IMG/VR virus record: IMGVR_UViG_3300028569_000090
Location: 1 to 36,211 of that record
Strand: one strand, 5' to 3'
From: a virus
DNA: 36,211 bases
Shown here: in pieces, positions 19,600-29,031 of the stretch
Layout of the letters: each line of letters begins with the position of its first letter
How positions within the stretch are numbered: position 1 is the stretch's first letter
Notes under the pieces: model-generated
The model's input: the letters and a program-made list of their open reading frames with translations, nothing else
Told to the model about the DNA's origin: nothing
Database searches by the model: none
Translations under genes and position numbers: made by a program

Positions 19600-22500
19600 T
19601 CAGTTGGAGAGACCGTCGATCTGGTCCTCGACCGACCGGGAAAGGATGCCGACAGCCCGCCACCGGCGAAGCTGCTCCTCTCTCGCGCCCGAGGGCAGCC
19701 GGTTCAACTCGGTTGCCATGGCGGCAGCCTTGGCCCCTGACGCAGTGCCCATGCCTCTGAAGGATTTCTCCAACTTGGTCAGGGTGGGCTTGGTGCCGGT
19801 GACTTCGATGTCCTCGGCGATCTCGGACAGGAGTCTGCTCTCGTCCGAGGTGATGCGCCCTGCCTTGAGCAGACCCTCGACCTTGGCCTGCGCCTTGGCC
19901 GGATCTTTGCGGATGTCCTCGGTCAGCTTGTCCCACCGTTTGTCTGTCTCTCTTCCCTTGGTGACTGCGGCAGGCTCAAAGAGCGCACGCTCGGTGTCAT
20001 CCCCCAGTCCGAAGGAACGGACGGTGCGGGCACCGATGTCGTAGATCAGGGTGCCGTTGCCGGACAGCCTGCCCGCAGCCTGTGCGGTGTGGTGCGCTGC
20101 CAGGGTTAGGTCGTGCAGGTTGAGACCGTTCTCCGTCATGTTCCAGAGATCACCCAGAGGGCGAGCAACGGACTCCAGGGATTGGAGGATCGGCAACTCT
20201 GCGCCGGACCCTGCGTTCCCCACGGCAGCGCCGGCGATCGAGGCGAGCCCTTGGCCGAACAAGAAGATCCCGTTGAGGGGACCGAGGATGGCACCGGCGA
20301 CGTAGTCCCCCCACTCGAAGTCTTCCTCGTCGTCGTCATTGAACGGGGCGCGGATCAGGTCCGAGGCAAGCTGGAAGATCAAGGGCAGGATGAGGTGACC
20401 CACCACCACCCTCTTGGCGAAGTCTTTCCCGGCACCGGCACGACCGGCACGCATGTCGGCGAACGCTTCCCAGGTCGATTGGAGATACTGCCGAGGCGAG
20501 GTCAGATACATCGTGAACACCCTGGCAATGCTGCCATCCATCTCGAAGGTCGAGAGGTCTTTGATGTTGCCAGCCTGCTGGTTGCGGTCGGTTGCCATCT
20601 CAAAGGCCAGGACGGCGAAGTCCTCGATCTCCGCCTCGGTGGCAGCCGGGTTGCGTTTGACGGCAACGTCCCTGGCGTGCATGTAGGCAGAGTAGCCGCC
20701 GATGATGACCGGGATGATGTCCCCCGCCCTGCCGGTCACCATGCCGAACTCGATCGACTGCATCAGACCGGATTTCGGTTTCTGCTTACCACCGACCATG
20801 CGGTCGATGTTGCCCGAGATGGTCGCCATGATGTCCCGGTCGTAGCCGTTCTGGAAGCGGGCTTGGGTGTAGGCGAGGGATGCCATCTTGTCCCAGTTGC
20901 CCTTGGGGTCAGTCCAGAACTTGGCTTGATACTTCGTGAATGCACGGAACGGCACGTCGAACAGGTAACCAGGGAACGCAGTCAACTGCTTGAAGAACAC
21001 CCCCCAGTTGTAGCTGAGCGAGGCGAGGACGTGCGCCCTGCGGATCGCATCGAGTTTACCGACCATCTTGGCACCACGGTTCCCTCCGTCCGCGAAGTAT
21101 TGCAAACGTTGCTGGATGGCATCGTTCAACTGCCTGGACGCATACTGGGTGATTCCCTTCTGGACGTCTTTGTGTCCTAGCACGGAGCGCAACTCTACCA
21201 TCGGCTCAGCCCACACCGTGAAGTGCTTCGCCTGGGCAACGTGCTGGGTGTAGAGCGAGAGTGCCCCGACCGACGTGTCCGGCTCAGCCTTGTGGTTGAT
21301 CCGTCCCGACAGGAACCCTGGCGAGAGTGCCCCTCCTGCGGGGATGTTTGAGTCGATCAGGTTGTCGATCTTCACCCGGTCGGAGACGAACCGGAGCGGA
21401 GAATAGTGCCGGACCTTCGGCAGGCTTGCACCGTAGACCCTGCGGTAGACCTGATTGATCTCGTCGTAGCCGGTCTCGTATCGCTCGGATAGGAAGTCTC
21501 GGATCGCTAGGGACTCGGGGGTCAGGTAGTCCTCGATCTGGTTCATGGTCTCCTGGGAATACCCGTGGAACTCCATGGTCTGACCGACACCCTCCTGCCT
21601 CCACATCATCGAGAGGTTGATCGCCTGATCCTGGGACAGCCTCATCTCCTCGTCGGTGACCATCGTCTCGTTGACGAATTCGATCTTGGACAGGTTCTGC
21701 TTCTTCTCCAGGGTCTTGATGCGGCCCTCAAGTCGTTTGATCTCCACCTTATCGGTTGCCGCTACCAGGGTAGTCCTAAGCCCGCTGAGAATGTTGTTGT
21801 GTTCGTCGAGTGCCAAGAGGATTCTCGACTCCTCGTCTACCGACAGATCTAAGCTGACTGCGGTCAGGGTGCCGTTCGCCAGTCCCCGTGCTTGCACAAG
21901 CGGGATGTTCTTAGTATAGCGGGCACCCTTGGGGATGTTCCGCCGCATGACACCGGTGTCGTCATGCTCCTGGGTTTGCTCGACGTGCTTGACTGCGACC
22001 TTGTTCTTCCACATGGGCTGCGCCTTGTCGAGGAGGGAGCCCCCCGTCCGGTCGATCCCGTAGATGTCTGCCAGGAATTCTGCTAACCGGTTGATCTCGT
22101 TGCCGACCTCGTTCGCCTCCCGGTGGGTGGCACGGTGGACGATCTTGGTGCCCCACTCACTGAGCGCACTGCCGAGGGTTCCGGTCGTCAGGTCAGCCCG
22201 GGATGCCGCATTGAGCAACCACTCCCAGGAGATCAGGTTAGCGTGGAACTGGGCGAACTTGGCACCCTCACTGCTCTGCTCGGCTGCCTTGCGTTTCGCG
22301 TCTGAGTCATTGAGGAGACCGGCACCGCCGGTGATCGTCTCCAGCATGGTGGCGCGGACGGCATCGATCCTGACCTTGCGATCAGCTTCGAGGGTCGTGC
22401 GAGTGAGTCTCCCCTCACTGATCATCGCCTCGATCTCCTCGGCAATCTCTGCCAGATCCTCCACGGACTTGGACGTCGGGGCACCGAACCGGACCACCCG

Positions 22501-25500
22501 AAGCAACTCCACGCTCTTTGCCATGGTGACGTCGTCGTCCTGACTAGCAGCGATTGTGGCATCAAGCCCCCTGATCTTCTCACCGGCTTGCTCTGCGTCC
22601 AGTTCTAACTCGACAGCAATCAGCTTCAACTCGTCGGTGACGACGTGCCCGACGTTCGAGATGTCGCGGTTCTTGTGGTCCTTCCTCGCGAGTCCCTTAT
22701 CCATCAGGTTGTCGATCTGATTGAGCAGGCTGCGCTTCGCCTGTGCATCGGTCAGAGCGTAGACACGCTCGATCCGGTCTTGCAGCTTGGTGAGACGCTC
22801 GAAAGGGGTGCTGGATTGGATGAGGGCACCGAACCCTCCCAGGCTGACCCGGGTCTCACGGGGCAACGTGGCGATGATCCTCTCAAGGGTGCGAGCGTGA
22901 TCGATCAGCCGCATCCTGGCTGCCAGGGTTTGCCGTGGCGTGTAGTTGAGATCGACCTTGAGGACGGTCTTCCGTTGAAGCTTCGCCAGATCCCCCTCGG
23001 TCTTCGCCTCGGTGATAGCCCTCTCGTGCATCGTCACTGCCTGGACGATCTCGGTCTCTTGGGCTGGGGTCAGGGTTGGCATGCTCAGCCGGACGGCGGC
23101 AGCGGCAGGCCCGCCCGCCTTGAGTTTCTGGGCATCGGCGATCTTGACCGAGATCACCTTCGGATTGAGCCCGCCGGACTTGATCAGGCTGCTACGGTTG
23201 CCACGGGTGGCAACGCTGTTGCGATCCTGAGCGACCTCACGGGAGATCTCTGCCAGGGCGGTGCGTGCAGCCCTGACACTCTCCAGGGATGCCTTGGTCT
23301 CGACCAGGGGACCACGTCCCACTGATAGGGTGGGACCGATCTCTCTGCCCTCCTCCTGCACCCACAGAGGCAGGAGGCCCACCTTCTGCGGGGCATACTC
23401 GGTGGATCCTCCGTCTGCCTTCTGGTTCTTCTCACCGTGAGGTCCGAAGTTGACCCAGGAGTTCTGCCCCCGAGTCTCTGCGGTCATGGCAGGAAGGGCA
23501 GCCGGGGAATACATGGCTGCGTGAGACTGCCACGCATTCTCCTCACCGGCGGCACGGAATCCGAACCCTTCCTTGATGTGTCCGAAGTAATCGTGGACGA
23601 CCCGGAAGACGTCGTTCGCGACCATCGTGTGACCGTTGATCACCTCGCCGGTCTCGACTAGCATCGGGTTCTTGGACACGTCCAGGGCGGCACTCTCAGG
23701 ACCACCGAACCCATCGGAGGTTGGGTAGAACCAGAGGTGACCGTTCTCGACCACATCGAGGATGGCATTGCGAGGGTTGCCGTAGGGATCCGGCTCACCG
23801 GAAGGGATCGGTTCGATCTTCAGACCGGTTGACTTGACGAATTCGTATTGCGCCAGGGTCTCGTCGATCATGGCCGAATAGGACGCAGCAACGGCAGGGT
23901 TGTCCGGTTCGTTCTCCATGTCGTCGAACGCGGCTGCGATCCGAATGGCACGGGACTTCTTGACGTTGACGTAGCGGGAGGGTGGCGTGTAGGTCAGGCC
24001 CCTGCTGGCAGTGTAGTCGATGGCAGCCTGACGGGCAGGCATGTGAGGACCGAACTCAACCTCGGTCTCCTCGGTGGCACCAACTCGCACCACCTTGGCA
24101 AAGACCGGCATGCCCTCCAGGGCGCGACTGCCAACCGACAGGGTGACGCCGACCCCGACCTTGATCTGGACGTCCTCACGGGCGGCGTCTTGGATCGGGA
24201 TTGCTTCATCGTAGCCAACCAGTGGGACGGTGCTGGCATCGTATTTGTCCGCAGGCCCGTGGTCTTCTGACCGGACCATGAAGACAACGTCAGGCTCCCC
24301 GAGGGTTTCGTAGGTCCACCCCTCCGGGGCATACTCACGATTAAACGCAACTCGGGCGACCGGACGGAACCCGTAGGGGGCATAGAGGTTGGGCAGGAAC
24401 CCGCCGATCTCGAATGCGTCGAGACGGTTGGCATACTGTGATGCCTCGGCCAGGATCGGCTGGATGTCAGCCTTGGACCCTGGTAGTTTATAGACGCTGA
24501 CGAGGTCACCATCGGAGGTGACCGCAACACCGGCGGTGTTGTCCGGTGAGGTGAATAGGGAGGTGGCGGGATCGAGATAGAACTCGATCGGCTTGATCGC
24601 AACAGCCTTGCCTTGCCGATGCGTGTCGCGGACACGCTGGAGGGCATCACGGAATGCTAGACCTCGGGCGTCTCGCTGCTCCCTTGTTTCTCCTCTTCCT
24701 GCAAAAGATCCTGAAGATAGACCCCCATTCCGAGTTGCGACTTGTGCCGTTCCATTTCGGCTGCCTTTTTCTCTGCCGTTTTCTTTGCCGACAGGGCTGC
24801 CAATGCTAGAGCGAAGTCCTTCATCTTGTCCGGCGGGATCTGGGCTGCCAACTCGTGAGGCTCGATTCCTCGCGTCGAGTGCTTGCTGTCCGAGTCCTCG
24901 TTGTTCTGCGAGTTTGAAGAATTCTTCGTCATAGGATGATTTGAGTTTGTCAGAGTTATTTTTGCCGGTCAGCTTAGCCCAGAGATCCTTCTCGGGATAC
25001 CACAAAATTGCCTGGATGTCAGCATTGGAGACCTCGTGCCCCATTGCGCGGAGTCTCTCCCTGACATCATTCACGATCGCAGAGATGATGCGCCGGTCAG
25101 CCCCCGCAGGGGAGTCCGTGACGGCAGGCAGCATGGTCTTGGAGGCGGCTGCCCACTCGGGCTTGAGCCCGCCCGCATCCTTTGCCCTGAGTAGGTCCGG
25201 GGGCATCTGTAGGGTGCGACCGGCTTTTGCATAAGCCTTGGACATGATCGCAATCTTCTCGCCCGCCTTCATCCGTGGGTTTGCCTTGAGAGGGGCGAAG
25301 AGAGACCGGCGACGGAACTGCTCTATCGTGGCAGCCAAGTCGAGGATGTTGAGAGACCCGTCACGCAGGGCGGCAACCTCACTCGGGGTGAGCATTGCTG
25401 CGGTGAATCGGTTATTGTCGAATTGTTCCTGCGTGACATCACCTGCTGCCAGGGATGCCTTCTCCTCCGGGGTAGCCTGCCTCGTCTTGCGAAACAGGTC

Positions 25501-28500
25501 ATAGATCTTACTCCACCTATCAAACAGCACCTTGGCATCAGCCTGCAAGGCAGACATATCAAGGTTCGCCATGTCCTCCTGGGACACCTCCGATGCCTTC
25601 TGTTTTCCGCTCTTTGAGAACACCTCGTGAACCTTAAGGCCGCGCAGTGATTCGGGCAGTGGCATGCCTGACTCGGCTAGTGAGGTGATTAGGCGGGCAG
25701 CCTGAACCCCGGTGGCTTGGTCCTTCAGGGAATCGCCAGTCCAGCGTCCCCAGGTCCGGCGCATCCAGAGATCAATGGTGACTGGGTTAAATTTACCCAT
25801 GAGGTTCTGCAAGAACCCTTGACCGATCTTGGGACCGAACAGGGCGGCACCCTGGACGATGTCGTCCTTCCTGCCTTCGATGCTGGTCTTCTTCCCGGTC
25901 AGCAGGAATGCGAGGTCTTCGAGTTCCCTGACCGAGTAGTCGTTCTCGATGATCTCGTAGAGTCTGTCGAACCCAACTTCCTCGATCAGTTTGTTGGCTA
26001 GTTCGAGGTTAGCTTTGATAGCCGGTCCCTTGGAACCGTATTTGCGGTTCGGATTGAACCTGCCCGTGGTCTTGTAGATGAAGAACTGCTCCTCGGCATA
26101 GACCGAGTTCTGCGCCACCGTCAGGTTCTGCGAGGTGATTGCCATCGCTAGATAGAAAGTCAGCTTTGCGTTCCTGGCCTTGCCGTCAAACACCTTGCCC
26201 GCCTTCGCATCGCTCCCCATCTCGGGGTGAAGCACGGTCGCGATCTCCATGGCAGACCTAACCGAAGTCGTATACCAATTTGCCGCGTTCTTGCCGGACT
26301 CCTTGAGTGCATAGAGAGCCTCCTGTAACGTGTTTGCGGTGATCTCCTCCAACTCCTCCGGGGTGATGTCGGTCGAGGTGATCTTCCTACCCCAATACGA
26401 AACTGCCGTGGCTTTGAGGTATGCGGCTGCCCCGATGTGGGAACGTCTCGCCTTCTCGGTCTCACCGTAGAGCAGCTTGACGGCAGAGGTAGGCATTGCT
26501 TCCTTGGTCTCAACGGAGAGGGTAGGACCGACCGTGGTCTTGGCCTCCGACCGGCGGAGGTTCTCCGCATAGGCAGTGATGACAGCTTCCGAGGTGTCGT
26601 CATTCTTGCGAAGGTAGGCATCAGCCTGATCCGGTGTGAGGGGCAGCATCCTGGCAAGTTGCCCAGCTTCATCGTTGGTCAGCCCAGCATAGGGGTTGAA
26701 CGTCGTGCCGGTCTGCAAACCGGAGGACTGTGCCAGGGCAGACTCGAACCGGGGAGCGACGGCACCACCGGCAATCGCCTTCTGCAATCCGATCGCCCGG
26801 TGCATGATCTCCTTGCTCCAGGCTGCGAGCATGGTGAGGAATTCACGCACGCTCTTGGGCATGCTCTTGGTCTCGACGGACTTGCCGACGAGGTAGTCGA
26901 GGGCAGCGTCAGAGAACCACTCTACCATCCCCTCGGGGGTGGCAAGGTGAGAGGACTCTGCACCGGCGAACTTCTCGACCGATGCCCGCCACCCTCGGAG
27001 GTCTTCCATCGTGACGTTGCCGTCCTCAAGCCCACGCTTCACCCACTCCTGGGACTTCTCCCTGACGAGGTGATCGGGCCGGGAACCCTGACGGAGTGCG
27101 ATGACACCCTTCTTGATGCCCTCCCGTGCCTCGGTCCAGTTGCTGCCGAAGACTTGGAACTCTGCCAGGAGGGACTCGGTGGTCCGCTCCGTGCCCTCGC
27201 GCATGGGTGCCGTGGCAGCGTCCAGGGCGGCGACCATGCCGTCGCTCGACGCAGCCATGGTGACATCGATCAGTTCTTTCTCGGTGCCGTAGATGGTCAC
27301 CTCACTGCGTGCGATTCCACGCCGGTCGTCCATCCGGTCGTAGTGATCCACGAGGTCGGAGAGTGCCATGGTGTTGAGGTCAGGCTCGACTACTACGTCC
27401 TTGGTCTGAGCCTGGAATGCCGCAACCACCTTACCAACTCCCGCCTTGGCATTGACACCCAGTGCCGTGCGGATCTCGGTGCGCTTCGCTGGGCTCAGAG
27501 TGCCCCACTGCTTACGGAATTCACCCTCGTCGCCGTCCCGTAGGGTGATGACGTCAGCGTCCTCCATGATGCCGGTCAGGACGTGCTTCCGTGGTGCGTC
27601 CTCATCGACATCGGCGTCCTTATCGGAGGAGACCTCGGACAGGTCCGGCTTGAGACCTTCGACCTGGGCAGCCTCGGCGATGTGACCATTGGACTCGGTC
27701 GCTGACTCCAGTAGGGCGCGGGCATTGCCCTGCCATTCACCCAGCATCTTGCGCCCCTCGTTGGCGACCACCTCGTCCGAGGCAGTACCAAGCATGCGCT
27801 CCATGTGACGGACGGCAGGGTGGGAACCGTCGAGGATCTTGGAGGCAGTCTCGATGGTGATGGTGTTCATCGCCTTCTGCGCCTTCATCAGGATGACCTT
27901 GTCAGAGCGTTCCATCCCGTGCATGGCTGCACCGGTGAGGAATGCCACGCCTGCTGTCCGGGTCATCTTCTCAGGATCGAGGAGGACACGGTCAGGATCG
28001 ACACCCCCAACCTTCTCGGAGAGATCGACGAGGAACTGGGAAGACAATTCCTGTCCCATCTCCCCTACCCCGCTGAAGACTGCCCGACCGAGACCGGTCT
28101 CGACATAACGCCCTACCGTTGCCGCAACCATCTTACCGACCGGCGTTGCCTTGAAGACCTTGCCGCCGACACCACCAAGACCGAGACCTTCGAGAGATCC
28201 GATGGCACCCTGGACGTAGGTCTGAATTCTGCGACCGTCAGCGTCAAGCCCTGCATCCTCGGCATTGTTGTAGCCACTGGCAGCCTGACCGGTCACCCCG
28301 AGGGCAATCGTTCCTGCACCTCCAGTGGTGGCACCGGCAGCGATGAACCCTAACGCAGAACCGAACCCTGACGGAAGATCACCGAACAGGAAGGTCTCTG
28401 CCAGGGCGGGGTTCTTGCGGAGGACTTCCTCGACCTTGGACTTGGTGCCTGCACCGAGGCGACGACCGACCTCTCTCGTGATGTAGCCATAGGCTGCCTC

Positions 28501-29031
28501 ATTGAACCGGTTTGTCTCTGCCCAGGATTCGGCATCCGTGAACATGGTCTTGAATGCGGTCAGGTAGTCACCCTCCAGCATTGCGGCACCAGTCTTCGAG
28601 GCTTGGTATCGTGCCAGGACGTTAGCCTGGGCGCTATCGAAGGTGGAGTAGTCCTTGCCGTTCTCCTCGTGAGGGACGGCAGACATCGTGCCCATGCCCT
28701 CAATGCCCGAGGCAAGCAGGTCAGAGATAGAGGTGACCAAGGAGGATGTCGCACTCTCGTAGCCAGGGACATCGTTATCGATGGCATTCATCCTCCACAT
28801 CTTGAAGAATTCCTTGGATCGTTCCTCGGTAGCGACCGGGTCCGCTCCGTTCTGGATCATGTATTGCGCTGCCTGACCAGCGTAAGAGGTCAGCAGTGCC
28901 ATGCGTGCTGCGGCATCACCCTTCTGGTAAGCATCTCCCCCACGGATGTCGTCCCATTCCAGGGGTGCCACCACTCGGGCGGCACTCTTGTTGACGTTTT
29001 CTCTCGGGTCAGTGTAGGTGGGCGGGGTCAT
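19600..29031 (-). CDS. Giant internal virion / polyvalent ejection protein (3143 aa)
   Basis: One frame of 3143 residues, far longer than T7 gp16. It starts in the stop of the upstream ejection protein (ATGA). Blocks seen: a Gly-rich hydrophobic segment (about 220-320, possibly membrane-active); a helical region around 900-1100 with NAANWYTTSVRSAMEI and GPKIGQGFLQNLMGKF followed by WMRRTWGRWTG; a domain at about 1500-1580 (VAVTSDGDLVSVYKLPG, GGFLPNLYAPYGFRPVAR) of GNAT-like look; and a domain at about 1750-1870 with VHDYFGH and ETRGQNSWVNFG. Long coiled coils follow, then hydrophobic helices near 2880-2950. I recall these blocks from large phage polyvalent proteins injected with DNA; enzymatic roles are unproven. 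An overprinted gene lies at 24657-24932. Confidence 0.85.
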   Translation of the reverse strand: MTPPTYTDPRENVNKSAARVVAPLEWDDIRGGDAYQKGDAAARMALLTSYAGQAAQYMIQNGADPVATEERSKEFFKMWRMNAIDNDVPGYESATSSLVTSISDLLASGIEGMGTMSAVPHEENGKDYSTFDSAQANVLARYQASKTGAAMLEGDYLTAFKTMFTDAESWAETNRFNEAAYGYITREVGRRLGAGTKSKVEEVLRKNPALAETFLFGDLPSGFGSALGFIAAGATTGGAGTIALGVTGQAASGYNNAEDAGLDADGRRIQTYVQGAIGSLEGLGLGGVGGKVFKATPVGKMVAATVGRYVETGLGRAVFSGVGEMGQELSSQFLVDLSEKVGGVDPDRVLLDPEKMTRTAGVAFLTGAAMHGMERSDKVILMKAQKAMNTITIETASKILDGSHPAVRHMERMLGTASDEVVANEGRKMLGEWQGNARALLESATESNGHIAEAAQVEGLKPDLSEVSSDKDADVDEDAPRKHVLTGIMEDADVITLRDGDEGEFRKQWGTLSPAKRTEIRTALGVNAKAGVGKVVAAFQAQTKDVVVEPDLNTMALSDLVDHYDRMDDRRGIARSEVTIYGTEKELIDVTMAASSDGMVAALDAATAPMREGTERTTESLLAEFQVFGSNWTEAREGIKKGVIALRQGSRPDHLVREKSQEWVKRGLEDGNVTMEDLRGWRASVEKFAGAESSHLATPEGMVEWFSDAALDYLVGKSVETKSMPKSVREFLTMLAAWSKEIMHRAIGLQKAIAGGAVAPRFESALAQSSGLQTGTTFNPYAGLTNDEAGQLARMLPLTPDQADAYLRKNDDTSEAVITAYAENLRRSEAKTTVGPTLSVETKEAMPTSAVKLLYGETEKARRSHIGAAAYLKATAVSYWGRKITSTDITPEELEEITANTLQEALYALKESGKNAANWYTTSVRSAMEIATVLHPEMGSDAKAGKVFDGKARNAKLTFYLAMAITSQNLTVAQNSVYAEEQFFIYKTTGRFNPNRKYGSKGPAIKANLELANKLIEEVGFDRLYEIIENDYSVRELEDLAFLLTGKKTSIEGRKDDIVQGAALFGPKIGQGFLQNLMGKFNPVTIDLWMRRTWGRWTGDSLKDQATGVQAARLITSLAESGMPLPESLRGLKVHEVFSKSGKQKASEVSQEDMANLDMSALQADAKVLFDRWSKIYDLFRKTRQATPEEKASLAAGDVTQEQFDNNRFTAAMLTPSEVAALRDGSLNILDLAATIEQFRRRSLFAPLKANPRMKAGEKIAIMSKAYAKAGRTLQMPPDLLRAKDAGGLKPEWAAASKTMLPAVTDSPAGADRRIISAIVNDVRERLRAMGHEVSNADIQAILWYPEKDLWAKLTGKNNSDKLKSSYDEEFFKLAEQRGLGQQALDARNRASRVGSPDPAGQDEGLRSSIGSPVGKENGREKGSRNGTAQVATRNGGLSSGSFAGRGETREQRDARGLAFRDALQRVRDTHRQGKAVAIKPIEFYLDPATSLFTSPDNTAGVAVTSDGDLVSVYKLPGSKADIQPILAEASQYANRLDAFEIGGFLPNLYAPYGFRPVARVAFNREYAPEGWTYETLGEPDVVFMVRSEDHGPADKYDASTVPLVGYDEAIPIQDAAREDVQIKVGVGVTLSVGSRALEGMPVFAKVVRVGATEETEVEFGPHMPARQAAIDYTASRGLTYTPPSRYVNVKKSRAIRIAAAFDDMENEPDNPAVAASYSAMIDETLAQYEFVKSTGLKIEPIPSGEPDPYGNPRNAILDVVENGHLWFYPTSDGFGGPESAALDVSKNPMLVETGEVINGHTMVANDVFRVVHDYFGHIKEGFGFRAAGEENAWQSHAAMYSPAALPAMTAETRGQNSWVNFGPHGEKNQKADGGSTEYAPQKVGLLPLWVQEEGREIGPTLSVGRGPLVETKASLESVRAARTALAEISREVAQDRNSVATRGNRSSLIKSGGLNPKVISVKIADAQKLKAGGPAAAAVRLSMPTLTPAQETEIVQAVTMHERAITEAKTEGDLAKLQRKTVLKVDLNYTPRQTLAARMRLIDHARTLERIIATLPRETRVSLGGFGALIQSSTPFERLTKLQDRIERVYALTDAQAKRSLLNQIDNLMDKGLARKDHKNRDISNVGHVVTDELKLIAVELELDAEQAGEKIRGLDATIAASQDDDVTMAKSVELLRVVRFGAPTSKSVEDLAEIAEEIEAMISEGRLTRTTLEADRKVRIDAVRATMLETITGGAGLLNDSDAKRKAAEQSSEGAKFAQFHANLISWEWLLNAASRADLTTGTLGSALSEWGTKIVHRATHREANEVGNEINRLAEFLADIYGIDRTGGSLLDKAQPMWKNKVAVKHVEQTQEHDDTGVMRRNIPKGARYTKNIPLVQARGLANGTLTAVSLDLSVDEESRILLALDEHNNILSGLRTTLVAATDKVEIKRLEGRIKTLEKKQNLSKIEFVNETMVTDEEMRLSQDQAINLSMMWRQEGVGQTMEFHGYSQETMNQIEDYLTPESLAIRDFLSERYETGYDEINQVYRRVYGASLPKVRHYSPLRFVSDRVKIDNLIDSNIPAGGALSPGFLSGRINHKAEPDTSVGALSLYTQHVAQAKHFTVWAEPMVELRSVLGHKDVQKGITQYASRQLNDAIQQRLQYFADGGNRGAKMVGKLDAIRRAHVLASLSYNWGVFFKQLTAFPGYLFDVPFRAFTKYQAKFWTDPKGNWDKMASLAYTQARFQNGYDRDIMATISGNIDRMVGGKQKPKSGLMQSIEFGMVTGRAGDIIPVIIGGYSAYMHARDVAVKRNPAATEAEIEDFAVLAFEMATDRNQQAGNIKDLSTFEMDGSIARVFTMYLTSPRQYLQSTWEAFADMRAGRAGAGKDFAKRVVVGHLILPLIFQLASDLIRAPFNDDDEEDFEWGDYVAGAILGPLNGIFLFGQGLASIAGAAVGNAGSGAELPILQSLESVARPLGDLWNMTENGLNLHDLTLAAHHTAQAAGRLSGNGTLIYDIGARTVRSFGLGDDTERALFEPAAVTKGRETDKRWDKLTEDIRKDPAKAQAKVEGLLKAGRITSDESRLLSEIAEDIEVTGTKPTLTKLEKSFRGMGTASGAKAAAMATELNRLPSGAREEQLRRWRAVGILSRSVEDQIDGLSN
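24657..24932 (-). CDS. Overprinted 91-residue protein inside the giant gene
   Basis: A same-strand frame, shifted relative to the giant gene (its residues about 1367-1458), encodes 91 residues: a Ser/Asn-rich start, PHELAAQIPPDKMKDFALAL, a Lys/Ala/Glu coiled coil (AALSAKKTAEKKAAEMERHK), then GMGVYLQDLLQEEE. It looks like a natural small helical protein. Its codons keep the G/C-rich third positions normal here. In the same stretch the giant frame becomes Gly/Arg/Ser-rich and uses unusual codons such as CGA, GGA, CAA and AGA. This is the signature of two-frame coding. Family unknown. Confidence 0.6.
   Translation of the reverse strand: MTKNSSNSQNNEDSDSKHSTRGIEPHELAAQIPPDKMKDFALALAALSAKKTAEKKAAEMERHKSQLGMGVYLQDLLQEEEKQGSSETPEV

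Noticed and set aside
20113-21180. Long plus-strand frames opposite the giant gene (also 22645-23325 and 26437-27543)
   Set aside because: They lie fully opposite a continuous 3143-codon frame with phage domains and normal codon use, and their translations are rich in Arg/Gly/His/Leu without structure.
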